A stretch of DNA of 64,000 bases from Amaricoccus macauensis (lineage in GTDB: Bacteria > Pseudomonadota > Alphaproteobacteria > Rhodobacterales > Rhodobacteraceae): assembly GCF_014201905.1 (NCBI RefSeq), contig NZ_JACHFM010000002.1:372001-436000 (forward strand), written 5' to 3'. The position numbers were made by a program, and so were the translations under genes. Positions 50,592-60,624 of this stretch are shown here, in pieces (the stretch's first letter is position 1; each line of letters starts with the position of its first letter). The notes beneath the pieces were generated by a model. It was not told the origin of the DNA and made no database searches. It saw only the letters and a program-made list of their open reading frames with translations.

Positions 50592-51761
50592 ATGAGCAGT
50601 CGCGAGGATTATCTCTTTACGTCCGAGTCGGTGTCGGAAGGTCATCCGGACAAGGTCTGTGACCGGATTTCCGACGCGGTTCTGGACGCTTTTCTGGCGG
50701 CCGAGCCCGAGGCGCGTGTTGCCTGCGAGACCTTCGCGACCACGGATCGCGTGGTGGTTGGCGGCGAGGTGCGCGGCCCCGGTGACATCCTGCACCACGT
50801 GGAGGACATCGTCCGCGCCTGCGTGAAGGACATCGGATACGAGCAGAAGGGCTTCCACTGGGCCAACCTGCGCGTCCACAACTACCTGCACGGCCAGTCC
50901 GAGCACATCGCCCAGGGCGTTGATGCCGGCACCGACAAGGAAGAGGGCGCGGGCGACCAGGGCATCATGTTCGGTTACGCCACCGACGAGACCGAAGAAC
51001 TGATGCCGGCGCCGATCCACTACGCCCATGGCATCCTTCGTCGCCTCGCCGAAGTCCGCAAGAGCGGCGAGGAGCCGCGCCTTGGCCCCGATGCCAAGAG
51101 CCAGGTCACGCTGCGCTACGCTGGCGGCGTGCCGGTCGAGGTGACGAGCCTCGTGCTTTCGACCCAGCATCTCGACGAGGACATGACCTCGGCCGATGTG
51201 CGCGAGATGGTCGAGCCCTATATCCGCGAAGTCATGCCGGAAGGCTGGCTGACCGAGAAGACCGTCTGGCACGTGAACCCGACCGGCAAGTTCGTGATCG
51301 GCGGCCCGGACGGCGACGCTGGCCTCACGGGGCGCAAGATCATCGTGGACACCTACGGTGGCGCGGCCCCCCACGGCGGTGGCGCCTTCTCCGGCAAGGA
51401 TCCGACCAAGGTCGACCGCTCGGCCGCCTATGCCGCGCGCTACCTCGCGAAGAACGTGGTCGCCGCCGGTCTCGCCAAGCGCTGCGTGCTGCAGCTCTCC
51501 TACGCGATCGGCGTGGCCCGGCCGCTCTCGATCTACGTCGATACCTTCGGCACGGGCACCGTGTCCGAGGCGGCGATCGAGAAGGCCGTGGCCGAGGTGA
51601 TGGACCTCACGCCCCGTGGCATCCGCACCGCGCTCGGCCTCAACCGGCCGATCTATCAGCGCACGTCGGCCTATGGGCATTTCGGTCGTGACGCCGACAA
51701 CGAGGGTGGCTTCTCGTGGGAGCGCACTGATCTCAAGGACGCCCTCGCCAAGGCGGTCTGA
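50592..51761 (+). CDS. metK: S-adenosylmethionine synthase
   Basis: A 389-residue enzyme making SAM from methionine and ATP. Present are the N-terminal [14 protein letters not shown] (ATP/metal site), the [13 protein letters not shown] hexapeptide region and [19 protein letters not shown] (second signature). The ATG at 50592 is preferred because the GGGTGA ribosome site is directly against the ATG at 50589. It is followed by trmB after nine bases, a SAM-dependent methylase, so maker and user of SAM are in the same operon. Confidence 0.97.
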   Translation: MSSREDYLFTSESVSEGHPDKVCDRISDAVLDAFLAAEPEARVACETFATTDRVVVGGEVRGPGDILHHVEDIVRACVKDIGYEQKGFHWANLRVHNYLHGQSEHIAQGVDAGTDKEEGAGDQGIMFGYATDETEELMPAPIHYAHGILRRLAEVRKSGEEPRLGPDAKSQVTLRYAGGVPVEVTSLVLSTQHLDEDMTSADVREMVEPYIREVMPEGWLTEKTVWHVNPTGKFVIGGPDGDAGLTGRKIIVDTYGGAAPHGGGAFSGKDPTKVDRSAAYAARYLAKNVVAAGLAKRCVLQLSYAIGVARPLSIYVDTFGTGTVSEAAIEKAVAEVMDLTPRGIRTALGLNRPIYQRTSAYGHFGRDADNEGGFSWERTDLKDALAKAV

Positions 51762-51770
51762 GGCACGGAG

Positions 51771-52481
51771 ATGACCGAGGAACCGGACCAGGGGCGCGAC
51801 CGCCCCTGGCGCAATCTCTACGGCCGCCGCCGCGGCAAGCGGCTGAAGCCGAACCAGCTCCGCGCGCTCGAGGCGCTCTTGCCTCGGATCGCGGTCGCCG
51901 ACGTCTCCTCGCTCGACAATCCCGATCGCCGGCCGCTGCCGCCGCTCTTCGATGACGGCCGTCCGGTCTGGCTCGAGGTGGGGTTTGGCGGCGGCGAGCA
52001 CATGGTGCATCAGGCTGCGGCCCACCCGGAGGTCGGCATCATCGGCTGCGAGCCGTTCGTGAACGGTGTTGCCATGGCGCTCGGTCGCGTCGAGGCAGCA
52101 GGAGTCGGCAACATCCGCGTGCATCCGGGCGATGCGCGCGACCTGATCGAGCTTCTGCCTGACGCCGGCGTGTCCCGTGTCTTCCTGCTCTATCCTGATC
52201 CGTGGCCCAAGGCGCGCCACGTGCAGCGGCGGTTCATGCATTCCGACAATCTCGCGCTTCTCGCCCGGGTCATGGCGCCGGGGGCGGAACTCCGGGTCGC
52301 GACCGACATCGCCGACTATGCCGACCACGCCCGCGCCGTCGTCACCGAGGCGCCGGGCTTCGTGCGCGCGCCGCGCGACGAGTCCGAGCCGTGGCCGGGC
52401 TGGCCGGGGACGCGCTACGAGGCGAAGGCGCTCGTGGCCGGGCGGGCGCCGCAGTACATGACGTTCTTGCGCCGAAACTGA
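51771..52481 (+). CDS. trmB: tRNA (guanine-N7)-methyltransferase TrmB
   Basis: A 236-residue SAM-dependent enzyme that forms m7G46 in tRNA variable loops. The N-terminal RPWRNLYGRRRGKRLKPNQ is family-typical; WLEVGFGGGEHMVHQAA is the SAM loop, and YPDPWPKARHVQRRFM is the catalytic block. ATG follows metK closely, with a GGAG-like site. It ends the phoH-to-trmB run; a gap of 171 bases then leads to aroA. Confidence 0.95.
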   Translation: MTEEPDQGRDRPWRNLYGRRRGKRLKPNQLRALEALLPRIAVADVSSLDNPDRRPLPPLFDDGRPVWLEVGFGGGEHMVHQAAAHPEVGIIGCEPFVNGVAMALGRVEAAGVGNIRVHPGDARDLIELLPDAGVSRVFLLYPDPWPKARHVQRRFMHSDNLALLARVMAPGAELRVATDIADYADHARAVVTEAPGFVRAPRDESEPWPGWPGTRYEAKALVAGRAPQYMTFLRRN

Positions 52482-52652
52482 GGGTGGCCGTCGACCGGGA
52501 TTGAGTTTCGGCAAACGAGATTGTGACTACCTCTTTGAATCAGCCTCCTGGTCTCACTGCGCAACTTGCGCTGCATGGCCACGCAGGCCGGGCATGGACC
52601 GCCTCGCGCGGATCGCCTAGAACCGCTGAAATCCGCGTGGGGGAGAGTTACG

Positions 52653-54017
52653 ATGGCCGGGCACGGCGCAGCCAGACCGATGGTCGCACAGGCAGGCACC
52701 CCACTCCGCGGGACGGCCCCGATTCCGGGTGACAAGTCGGTCTCGCACCGCGCGCTCATCCTCGGCGCCCTCGCCGTCGGCGAGACGAAGATCACCGGTC
52801 TCCTCGAAGGCGAGGACGTGCTCGACACCGGCAAGGCGATGCGCGCCTTCGGGGCGGGCGTCGAGCGCATCGGCGAGGGGGCATGGACCGTGCGCGGCGT
52901 CGGCGTCGGCGGCTTCCAGGAGCCGGACAACGTCATCGACCACGGCAACGCCGGCACCGGCGTCCGCCTCGTCATGGGCGCCATGGCGACCACCGACATC
53001 ACCGTGACCTTCACCGGCGACGCGAGCCTCCGTTCCCGCCCGATGGGCCGGATCACCGATCCTCTCGCGCTCTTCGGCGCCGAGGCCCGCGGCCGCCGCG
53101 GCGGCCTGCTGCCGATCACGCTGACCGGAGCGACAAACCCGTTGCCGGTCCAGTACACCACGCCCGTTCCCTCGGCTCAGGTGAAGTCCGCCGTGCTGCT
53201 GGCCGGCCTCAACGCCCCCGGCGAGACCGTGGTCATCGAGCGCGAAGCGACCCGCGACCACACCGAGCGGATGCTGCGAGGCTTCGGCGCCGAGATCGCG
53301 ACCGAGGCCACCGCCGAGGGCCACGTCATCACCCTCCGCGGCCAGCCGGAGCTGCGCCCCCAGACGATCGCCGTTCCCCGAGACCCGTCCTCCGCGGCCT
53401 TCCCGGTGGTGGCAGCCCTCCTTGTCGAGGGTTCCGATGTGCTCGTTCCCGGCATCGGCCTCAATCCGACCCGCGCCGGTCTCTTCGACACGCTGGTCGA
53501 GATGGGCGCCGACATCGCCTTCGAGAACCGCCGCGAAGAGGGGGGCGAGCCCGTCGCCGACCTCCGCGTCCGCTTCGGCCCGCTCCGGGGCGTCGAGGTC
53601 CCGCCCGAACGGGCGCCCTCGATGATCGACGAATACCCCGTCCTCGCCGCCCTCGCGGCGACGGCGGAGGGCAGCACGATCATGCGCGGCATCAAGGAGC
53701 TGCGGGTGAAGGAGAGCGACCGGATCGACGCGATGGCCCGTGGCCTCGAAGCCTGCGGCGTCAGCCTCGAGGAGGGCAAGGACCACCTCATCGTCCACGG
53801 TCGCGGCCCCGGCAGCGTCCCGGGCGGCGCCACCGTCGGGACCCGCCTCGATCACCGCATCGCCATGGCGTTCCTCTGCCTCGGCCTCGCCGCCAACCGG
53901 CCGATCACCATCGACGACGGCGCCCCGATCGCCACGAGCTTCCCGTCGTTCCTGCCGCTGATGCGCGCGCTTGGCGCCGATATCCGTGAGGTCGGCGCCC
54001 GGGAGACCGCGCTGTGA
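52653..54017 (+). CDS. aroA: 3-phosphoshikimate 1-carboxyvinyltransferase (EPSP synthase, class II-like)
   Basis: A 454-residue enzyme of the shikimate pathway joining PEP and shikimate 3-phosphate. PEP/S3P contacts are visible in [53 protein letters not shown] and LDHRIAMAF. The overall text matches class II (CP4-like) enzymes. At the residue equivalent to CP4 Ala100 this protein has Gly (HGNAGTGVR). GGGGAGAG supports ATG 52653. It is coupled downstream by a GTGA overlap. Confidence 0.96.
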   Translation: MAGHGAARPMVAQAGTPLRGTAPIPGDKSVSHRALILGALAVGETKITGLLEGEDVLDTGKAMRAFGAGVERIGEGAWTVRGVGVGGFQEPDNVIDHGNAGTGVRLVMGAMATTDITVTFTGDASLRSRPMGRITDPLALFGAEARGRRGGLLPITLTGATNPLPVQYTTPVPSAQVKSAVLLAGLNAPGETVVIEREATRDHTERMLRGFGAEIATEATAEGHVITLRGQPELRPQTIAVPRDPSSAAFPVVAALLVEGSDVLVPGIGLNPTRAGLFDTLVEMGADIAFENRREEGGEPVADLRVRFGPLRGVEVPPERAPSMIDEYPVLAALAATAEGSTIMRGIKELRVKESDRIDAMARGLEACGVSLEEGKDHLIVHGRGPGSVPGGATVGTRLDHRIAMAFLCLGLAANRPITIDDGAPIATSFPSFLPLMRALGADIREVGARETAL

Positions 54018-54418
54018 GACCGCGCCAGACCGGCGGATGTGCCTGCGGCGCGGTGCGCTACCACGTCCACGGGCCGCTGCGCGACGTCATCGACTGCCAC
54101 TGCTCTGACTGCCGGCGCGCGACCGGCCATCACGCAGCCCTGACCGCCGCTGCCCGCGACGACGTGGAGATCACCGGCGAAGTCCGCTGGTTCGCCTCCA
54201 CCCCTGGCACCCGTCGCGGCTTCTGCCCGACCTGCGGCTCACCGCTCTTCTGGGACACGATCGGCCGTCACCGGCTCTGGATCCACGCGGGCTCGCTCGA
54301 CCTGCCGACCGGCCTCAGGACACGAGGCCACGTCTTCGTTGCCGACATCAGCGACTATTACACCATCACCGATGGCCTGCCCCAGCGGCCCGGCGACGAC
54401 GAGGAGCTGTCGAAGTGA
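54014..54418 (+). CDS. GFA-family (Mss4-like) zinc protein
   Basis: A 134-residue protein of the glutathione-dependent formaldehyde-activating fold. The cysteine pattern is [10 protein letters not shown] (Cys9, Cys11), [13 protein letters not shown] (Cys28, Cys30, Cys33) and [11 protein letters not shown], enough for the two zinc sites of the family. Despite the family name, most members have no proven activity. Its GTG overlaps the aroA stop and its own stop overlaps the cmk start, so it is fully embedded in the operon. Confidence 0.9.
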   Translation: MRPRQTGGCACGAVRYHVHGPLRDVIDCHCSDCRRATGHHAALTAAARDDVEITGEVRWFASTPGTRRGFCPTCGSPLFWDTIGRHRLWIHAGSLDLPTGLRTRGHVFVADISDYYTITDGLPQRPGDDEELSK

Positions 54419-55041
54419 TCTTTACCGTCGCGATCGACGGCCCCGCTGCGGCGGGCAAGGGGACCATCGCCCGGGCGCTCGCCGCCGAACTCGGTTTCGC
54501 GCATCTCGACACCGGGCTCCTCTACCGCGCCGTCGGGGTACAGGCGCTGCACGACGGCCGCGGCGTGATCGACCCGCACTGGTCGGCAGAGCTCGCCCGA
54601 CGCCTCACCCCTGAACAACTCGCGCGGGACGACCTGCGCAGTGCGCGAGCCGGTCAGGCCGCCTCGAAGGTCGCGGTCCTGCCGGAGGTGCGCTCCGCTC
54701 TCCTCGATTTCCAGCGCCGGTTTGCGCGGCGTGAAGGCGGCGCGGTGCTCGACGGCCGCGACATCGGCACGGTGATCTGTCCCCGGGCGGACGCGAAGCT
54801 CTTCGTCACCGCCTCCGACGAGGCGCGCGCAGGCCGCCGGGCCGCCGAGCTCGGCGCCGACCACGCGACCATTCTCGCCGACCTGCGCGCCCGGGACGCC
54901 CGCGACGCTGGCCGGGATGCCGCGCCGATGGTTGCCGCCAAGGATGCGCTCTTGCTCGATACGACGGATTTGTCTATAGACGCGGCCGTCGCCAAGGCTG
55001 TCGCCTACGTGAAGGGTCGCCTGCCGGGCGGGGCCGCTTGA
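54415..55041 (+). CDS. cmk: Cytidylate kinase
   Basis: A 208-residue CMP/dCMP kinase. The P-loop is GPAAAGKGT (9-17), followed by [11 protein letters not shown] and DGRDIGTVI, which recognise CMP, and the short NMP-binding insert typical of bacterial Cmk. The start is a GTG overlapping the GFA-protein stop (GTGA). It is followed by rpsA after 100 bases; cmk-rpsA linkage is widespread in bacteria. Confidence 0.95.
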   Translation: MIFTVAIDGPAAAGKGTIARALAAELGFAHLDTGLLYRAVGVQALHDGRGVIDPHWSAELARRLTPEQLARDDLRSARAGQAASKVAVLPEVRSALLDFQRRFARREGGAVLDGRDIGTVICPRADAKLFVTASDEARAGRRAAELGADHATILADLRARDARDAGRDAAPMVAAKDALLLDTTDLSIDAAVAKAVAYVKGRLPGGAA

Positions 55042-55141
55042 GCCCTGCACCGGCTGTCACCGTTCCCGGATGGTCTCGGTGCGGCAAAGACCGGCGGAAC
55101 CAACCGCCTGGCCGGAAATCTGCAGCGAACTGGAGAACTGG

Positions 55142-56827
55142 ATGCCAGCTACGGCACTGAAGGATGATTTCGAGGCGCTTCTCAAGGAGAGCTTCGAGCT
55201 TGTGACCCCCGATGAGGGGACGGTCGTCAAGGGCACGGTCCTTGCGATCGAGGCCGGACAGGCCATCATCGACATCGGCTACAAGATGGAAGGCCGGGTC
55301 GATCTCAAGGAATTCGCCCAGCCGGGCAAGTCCCCCGAAATCACGGTTGGCGACACCGTCGAGGTCTACCTCGACCGCGTCGAGAACGCCCGCGGCGAGG
55401 CGGTGCTCTCCCGCGAGAAGGCGCGCCGTGAAGAGGCGTGGGACCGCCTCGAGAAGGCATATGCCAAGGAAGAGCGTGTCGAGGGCGCGATCTTCGGCCG
55501 CGTGAAGGGCGGCTTCACCGTCGATCTCGGCGGTGCGGTGGCGTTCCTTCCGGGCAGCCAGGTCGACGTGCGCCCGGTGCGCGACGCCGGCCCGCTCATG
55601 CACATGCCGCAGCCGTTCCAGATCCTCAAGATGGACCGCCGCCGTGGCAACATCGTCGTGTCGCGCCGCGCCGTGCTCGAAGAGAGCCGTGCCGAGCAGC
55701 GCGCCGAGATCGTCGCCCGCCTGACCGAAGGCGATGTGGTTGACGGCGTCGTCAAGAACATCACCGAGTACGGCGCCTTCGTCGACCTCGGCGGCGTCGA
55801 CGGCCTGCTCCACGTCACCGACATGGCCTGGCGCCGGGTGAACCACCCCTCCGAGATCCTGGCGATCGGCGAGACCGTGAAGGTCCAGGTCATCAAGATC
55901 AACAAGGAGACGCAGCGCATCAGCCTCGGCATGAAGCAGCTGCAGGCCGATCCGTGGGATACGGTCGAGGCCAAGTTCCCGATCACCTCGCGCCACACCG
56001 GCCGCGTCACCAACATCACCGACTACGGCGCCTTCGTGGAGCTCGAGCCGGGGATCGAGGGTCTGGTGCACGTCTCCGAGATGTCGTGGACCAAGAAGAA
56101 CGTCCATCCGGGCAAGATCGTCTCCACCTCCCAGGAGGTCGAGGTCGTCGTGCTCGAGATCGACAGCCAGAAGCGTCGCGTGTCGCTCGGCCTGAAGCAG
56201 ACCCAGGGCAACCCGTGGGAGAACTTCGCCGCCGGTCACCCGAACGGCACCGTTGTCGAGGGCGAGGTGAAGAACATCACCGAGTTCGGCCTCTTCATCG
56301 GTCTCGACGGCGACATCGACGGCATGGTCCACCTGTCGGACCTCGACTGGAACCGCTCCGGCGAGGACGCGATCCAGGACTACCGCAAGGGCGACATGGT
56401 CGCCGCGGTCGTCACCGACGTCGACGTGGAGAAGGAGCGCATCTCGCTCTCGATCAAGCAGGTGGGCGGTGATCCGTTCGCCGATGTGGTCGCCGGCGTG
56501 AAGCGTGGCGACATCGTCACCGTCGAGGTCACCGCGATCGAGGACGGCGGCGTCGAGGTCGAGTACGATGGCATGAAGTCGTTCATCCGCCGCTCGGATC
56601 TCAGCCGCGACCGTGCCGAGCAGCGGCCGGAGCGCTTCACCAAGGGCGACAAGGTCGATGCCCGGGTCACCAACATCGACCCGAAGACCCGTCGTCTCGG
56701 CCTCTCCATCAAGGCGCGCGAGATCGCCGAGGAGAAGGAAGCCGTGGAGCAGTACGGTTCGTCGGACTCGGGTGCCTCGCTTGGCGACATCCTCGGCGCC
56801 GCGCTGAAGCGTCGCGACAACGTCTGA
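55142..56827 (+). CDS. rpsA: 30S ribosomal protein S1
   Basis: A 561-residue protein with six S1 (OB-fold) domains, beginning near residues 28, 112, 198, 283, 370 and 455. The central repeats share the NITEYGAFVDLGGVDGLLHVTDM/NITDYGAFVELEPGIEGLVHVSEM pattern, while the first two are degenerate ribosome-binding domains as in E. coli. S1 unfolds and anchors mRNA on the 30S subunit. ATG 55142 is six bases after GGAGA and gives the usual N-terminus; the upstream open frame is not conserved-looking. Confidence 0.97.
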   Translation: MPATALKDDFEALLKESFELVTPDEGTVVKGTVLAIEAGQAIIDIGYKMEGRVDLKEFAQPGKSPEITVGDTVEVYLDRVENARGEAVLSREKARREEAWDRLEKAYAKEERVEGAIFGRVKGGFTVDLGGAVAFLPGSQVDVRPVRDAGPLMHMPQPFQILKMDRRRGNIVVSRRAVLEESRAEQRAEIVARLTEGDVVDGVVKNITEYGAFVDLGGVDGLLHVTDMAWRRVNHPSEILAIGETVKVQVIKINKETQRISLGMKQLQADPWDTVEAKFPITSRHTGRVTNITDYGAFVELEPGIEGLVHVSEMSWTKKNVHPGKIVSTSQEVEVVVLEIDSQKRRVSLGLKQTQGNPWENFAAGHPNGTVVEGEVKNITEFGLFIGLDGDIDGMVHLSDLDWNRSGEDAIQDYRKGDMVAAVVTDVDVEKERISLSIKQVGGDPFADVVAGVKRGDIVTVEVTAIEDGGVEVEYDGMKSFIRRSDLSRDRAEQRPERFTKGDKVDARVTNIDPKTRRLGLSIKAREIAEEKEAVEQYGSSDSGASLGDILGAALKRRDNV

Positions 56828-56831
56828 GGCA

Positions 56832-57764
56832 ATGGACCCGATCCTCTCGGATCATGACAAGGAACGGCGCCGCAAGTGGCGCCGTTCGGCTTTCTGGAAG
56901 GGCTTCTTCGTCGCTCTCGCGGTGATCGGCGCGGGGATCGCCTTTGCCGGGTGGCGTGGTGAGGACGCCGACGGATCGGCCCGCCTCGGCCGCCAGCAGA
57001 TCGCGCGATACCAGATTGACGGCGTCATTGCCGACGATCCCGAACGTGACCGGATGCTCGCGGCGCTCGCGCGTGACTCGTCCGTCCGCGGTCTGGTGCT
57101 GCGCATCAATTCGCCCGGGGGCACCACCGCCGGTTCCGAGGCGCTTTACGATTCGATCCGCCGCATCGCCGCGACCAGGCCGGTTGTGGCACAGCTCACC
57201 GAAGTTGCGGCTTCGGGCGGCTACGTCGCGGCGATTGCCGCCGACCACATCGTCGCGCGCGGCAACACGCTGACTGGTTCGATCGGCGTCATCATGGAAT
57301 ATCCGAACTTCACGGACGTGATGTCACGCCTCGGTGTCGGCTGGGAGACCGTGCGCTCGTCGGAGCTCAAGGCCGAACCCTCGCCGTTCCGCCCGACCAA
57401 CCCCGAGGCCCGCGCCCTCGACGAGGCGCTGGTACAGGATGGCTTTCGCTGGTTCCGCGATCTGGTGGGCGAACGACGCGGCCTCGAGGGCCCTTCGCTC
57501 GACGCGGTGGCGACTGGCGCGGCGTTCTCCGGTCGCCTCGCGCTCGATGCCGGGCTCGTCGACGAGATCGGCGGGGAACCCGAGGCCATCGCCTGGCTCG
57601 AATCGCGCGAGCCCGACCTCGCCGGCCTTCCGGTTCGCGACTGGGAGGTGGAGAGTAACACCGGCTGGGTTCGCGGACTCCTGGGCTCCGCGGGCACAAC
57701 CAGCGGGATTCTCGGGGAAATATCGCGGCTAACCGGCCCGAAGCTCTATTCCCTCGGCCCGTGA
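56832..57764 (+). CDS. sppA: Signal peptide peptidase SppA (S49)
   Basis: A 310-residue short-form SppA: an N-terminal basic segment, one membrane helix (about 23-41) and a single S49 domain. The nucleophile is Ser128 (ASGGYVAA) and the general base is Lys180 (SSELKAEPSPF), 52 residues apart as in B. subtilis SppA. NSPGGTTAGSEALY and LTGSIGVIMEYPNF are conserved. It degrades cleaved signal peptides in the membrane. It starts four bases after rpsA. Confidence 0.95.
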   Translation: MDPILSDHDKERRRKWRRSAFWKGFFVALAVIGAGIAFAGWRGEDADGSARLGRQQIARYQIDGVIADDPERDRMLAALARDSSVRGLVLRINSPGGTTAGSEALYDSIRRIAATRPVVAQLTEVAASGGYVAAIAADHIVARGNTLTGSIGVIMEYPNFTDVMSRLGVGWETVRSSELKAEPSPFRPTNPEARALDEALVQDGFRWFRDLVGERRGLEGPSLDAVATGAAFSGRLALDAGLVDEIGGEPEAIAWLESREPDLAGLPVRDWEVESNTGWVRGLLGSAGTTSGILGEISRLTGPKLYSLGP

Positions 57765-57823
57765 ATCCTGCCAGTATGACTTTCGCGCCGCATAACGGCG
57801 TTGTCTGTGCAAGGGTGGAGTGC

Positions 57824-57847
57824 ATGGCAAGCGGGTGCCGCCAATGA
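57824..57847 (+). CDS. Seven-codon leader ORF overlapping the ihfB start
   Basis: ATG 57824 opens MASGCRQ and stops at TGA 57845-57847, which overlaps the ihfB ATG 57844 (ATGA). A strong AAGGGTGGAG (57811-57820) is placed for this ORF rather than for ihfB, whose own ribosome site is poor. Ribosomes finishing the leader could reinitiate on ihfB. Seen directly in sequence; the coupling role is inferred. Confidence 0.45.
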   Translation: MASGCRQ

Positions 57848-58143
57848 TCAAGTCAGAACTGATACAGAAGATTGCAGAGGCCAACCCGCACCTGTTCCAG
57901 CGGGACGTGGAGCGCATCGTCGGGACGGTCTTCGAGGAGATCATCGAGGCGATGGCGCAGGGACACCGGGTGGAATTGCGCGGTTTCGGCGCCTTCTCGG
58001 TGAAGAAGCGGGACGCCCGTCAGGGCCGCAACCCGCGCACCGGTGACTCGGTCACGGTGGAGGAGAAATTCGTGCCGTTCTTCAAGACCGGCAAGCTTCT
58101 GCGAGACCGGCTGAACGGAATCGACAATCGGGACAAGGACTGA
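57844..58143 (+). CDS. ihfB: Integration host factor beta subunit
   Basis: A 99-residue DNA-bending protein. [17 protein letters not shown] is the family start, [28 protein letters not shown] contains the beta-arm with the intercalating Pro (RNPRTG), and the tail [15 protein letters not shown] is typical. With IhfA it bends DNA sharply at promoters, the origin and recombination sites. An in-frame GTG at 57820 is possible but the MIKSEL start is standard. The start overlaps a seven-codon leader ORF. Confidence 0.95.
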   Translation: MIKSELIQKIAEANPHLFQRDVERIVGTVFEEIIEAMAQGHRVELRGFGAFSVKKRDARQGRNPRTGDSVTVEEKFVPFFKTGKLLRDRLNGIDNRDKD

Positions 58144-58147
58144 CCTC

Positions 58148-58486
58148 TTGCGTGCGCTGAAGTATCTGATCCTCGCGATCATCCTCGTCGTGCTCGTCGT
58201 CGTCGCTCTGGCGAACCGGGACCTCGTGACGCTCAATCTGCTGCCGGCTGGCATGGCGCGGGTCATGCCGCTCTCGGTTCAGGTGCCACTCTTCGTCGTC
58301 GGCCTCGCCGGGGTCGTGGTCGGGATGGTCATCGGCTACATCTTCGAGTGGCTGCGTGAGCACAAGCATCGCCGCCGCGCCTCGCAGAAGTCGCGCGAAG
58401 CCCGGCGTCTGACCAGTGAAATGGACCGGCTTCGCAAGACGACAGGCAAGCACGAGGACGACGTGCTGACGCTGCTCGGCCGTTGA
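58148..58486 (+). CDS. lapA: LapA (DUF1049) family membrane protein
   Basis: A 112-residue protein with two membrane helices (about 5-22 and 45-66: [21 protein letters not shown]) and a basic cytoplasmic tail with a short coiled coil ([22 protein letters not shown]). It corresponds to LapA/YciS, which in enterobacteria works with LapB in LPS control; no lapB is present here. TTG start four bases after ihfB. Its stop overlaps the trpF start (TTGA). Confidence 0.88.
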   Translation: MRALKYLILAIILVVLVVVALANRDLVTLNLLPAGMARVMPLSVQVPLFVVGLAGVVVGMVIGYIFEWLREHKHRRRASQKSREARRLTSEMDRLRKTTGKHEDDVLTLLGR

Positions 58487-59145
58487 CCGAAGACGTGCGT
58501 GTCAAGATCTGCGGGCTGCGCTCGCGCGCCGAGGTGCGCGCCGCAGCCGAGGCGGGGGCGTCCTACGTGGGGCTCGTGTTCTTTCCGCCGTCGCCCCGCA
58601 ACATGACGATACCCGATGCCCGGTGGACACTCGAGGACGTGCCCGAGGGCATCGCCCGCGTCGCGTTGACCGTCGATGCCGACGACGAGACGCTTGATGC
58701 GATTGTCGGTCTCGAGCGCTTCGATCTGCTGCAACTGCACGGGGCCGAGACGCCGGAGCGGGTTGCGCAGGTGAAGTCGCGTTACGGTCTGCCGGTGATG
58801 AAGGCGCTCGGTATCGCCGAGCCCCGGCACCTTGGCGTGATTGATTCCTATGCCGCTGTCGCCGATCAGTTGCTGATCGACGCGCGGCCGCCCCGGGATG
58901 CCACGCTGCCGGGCGGCAACGGGCTCGCCTTTGACTGGCGGCTCATTGCCGGCCAGGACTGGGACGTGCCGTGGATGCTGGCGGGCGGGCTGACGCCCGA
59001 GAACGTCGGCGAGGCGATCCGGCTGACGGGCGCGCGACAGGTCGACGTCTCTTCGGGCGTCGAGGAACGACCGGGCAAGAAGGATCTGGCGCGCATGGCG
59101 GCTTTCGTCCGCGCCGCCCACGCTGCCGCCGTGGCGGACGCCTGA
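58483..59145 (+). CDS. trpF: Phosphoribosylanthranilate isomerase
   Basis: A 220-residue TIM-barrel enzyme for the third step of tryptophan synthesis (Amadori rearrangement of phosphoribosylanthranilate). VKICGLRS has the catalytic Cys10; [30 protein letters not shown] (catalytic Asp) and [11 protein letters not shown] with [15 protein letters not shown] (phosphate site) are all present. The TTG 58483 overlaps the lapA stop; GTG 58495 is an alternative. It is followed by trpB after 95 bases. Confidence 0.95.
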   Translation: MTEDVRVKICGLRSRAEVRAAAEAGASYVGLVFFPPSPRNMTIPDARWTLEDVPEGIARVALTVDADDETLDAIVGLERFDLLQLHGAETPERVAQVKSRYGLPVMKALGIAEPRHLGVIDSYAAVADQLLIDARPPRDATLPGGNGLAFDWRLIAGQDWDVPWMLAGGLTPENVGEAIRLTGARQVDVSSGVEERPGKKDLARMAAFVRAAHAAAVADA

Positions 59146-59240
59146 TCCGCCGATCTCCGACTGACGCCGCACGCCATCCGCCCTCGACGCCTTCGTGTGC
59201 CGGGGCTAGAGAGGCGGGACCATCCGAGGGGAATGCCGTG

Positions 59241-60461
59241 ATGACCGCAGACAAGCCGAATTCCTTCCGCACTGGCCCGGACGAGCGGGGGCGTTTCGGC
59301 ATCTACGGTGGCCGCTTCGTCTCCGAGACGCTGATGCCGCTGATCCTCGATCTCGAGGCGGAATATGAGCGGGCGAAGACCGACGCGAACTTCTGGGCCG
59401 AGATGGACGATCTCTGGACGCACTACGTCGGCCGGCCGTCGCCGCTCTACTTCGCCGAGCGGCTGACCGAGCGGCTGGGTGGCGCGAAGATCTACCTCAA
59501 GCGCGACGAGCTGAACCACACCGGCGCCCACAAGATCAACAACGTGCTGGGCCAGATCCTGCTCGCCCGCCGCATGGGCAAGCAACGGATCATCGCGGAG
59601 ACCGGTGCGGGCCAGCACGGCGTCGCCACCGCCACGGTCTGCGCGCGCTTCGGGCTGAAGTGCGTGGTCTTCATGGGCGCGACCGACGTGGAGCGTCAGA
59701 AGCCGAACGTCTTCCGCATGCGGCTCCTCGGGGCGGAGGTGGTTCCGGTCACCTCCGGGCGGGGCACGCTCAAGGACGCCATGAACGAGGCGCTACGCGA
59801 CTGGGTGACGAACGTGCGCGACACGTTCTATTGCATCGGCACCGTCGCTGGTCCGCATCCCTATCCGGCCATGGTGCGCGACTTCCAGTCGATCATCGGC
59901 AAGGAGGCCCGCGAGCAGATTCAGGCCCGCGAAGGGCGGCTTCCCGACACGCTCGTCGCCTGCATCGGCGGTGGCTCGAATGCCATGGGCCTGTTCCATC
60001 CGTTCCTCGACGACCCGGACGTGCGCATCATCGGCGTCGAGGCCGGCGGCCACGGGGTCGACGAGCGCATGGAGCATGCGGCGAGCCTCACAGGCGGCCG
60101 GCCCGGGGTGCTGCACGGCAACCGGACCTATCTGCTGCAGGACGCGGATGGCCAGATCATCGAGGGCCACTCGATCTCGGCCGGTCTCGACTATCCGGGC
60201 ATCGGACCGGAGCATGCGTGGCTTCACGACATGGACCGGGTGGAATACGTGAGCGTGACCGATGCCGAGGCGCTCGACGCCTTCCGGCTCTGCTGCGAGA
60301 CCGAGGGCATCATCCCGGCGCTGGAGCCCGCGCACGCGCTCGCCCACGTAACTAAGATCGCGCCGGGGCTGCCGAAGGACCACCTGCTCGTCATGAACAT
60401 GTGTGGCCGGGGCGACAAGGACATCTTCACCGTGGCGGAGGCGCTCGGCACGGCGCTCTGA
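59241..60461 (+). CDS. trpB: Tryptophan synthase beta chain
   Basis: A 406-residue PLP enzyme joining indole and serine. The Schiff-base Lys98 is in HTGAHKINN; the phosphate-binding GGGSNAMG, the [11 protein letters not shown] loop and [18 protein letters not shown] are standard for TrpB1. GAGGGGAA supports ATG 59241. trpA, which usually follows, is not the next gene; the following genes are unrelated. Confidence 0.97.
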   Translation: MTADKPNSFRTGPDERGRFGIYGGRFVSETLMPLILDLEAEYERAKTDANFWAEMDDLWTHYVGRPSPLYFAERLTERLGGAKIYLKRDELNHTGAHKINNVLGQILLARRMGKQRIIAETGAGQHGVATATVCARFGLKCVVFMGATDVERQKPNVFRMRLLGAEVVPVTSGRGTLKDAMNEALRDWVTNVRDTFYCIGTVAGPHPYPAMVRDFQSIIGKEAREQIQAREGRLPDTLVACIGGGSNAMGLFHPFLDDPDVRIIGVEAGGHGVDERMEHAASLTGGRPGVLHGNRTYLLQDADGQIIEGHSISAGLDYPGIGPEHAWLHDMDRVEYVSVTDAEALDAFRLCCETEGIIPALEPAHALAHVTKIAPGLPKDHLLVMNMCGRGDKDIFTVAEALGTAL

Positions 60462-60624
60462 GGCGCTAGAAAGACCCGACGGGAGCGGACTGGCCGCTTC
60501 TGCCGGTCGAGACCCGGTGCGCGCGGCCGCGAGAGTGCTTTCCCGGCTTGCAGTGGGGTCCGCTTCGGCGTAGATGCGGCGGTTCGGTGCGGCCTCCATG
60601 GGCCGCCATGGGGATTCAAAAGAC

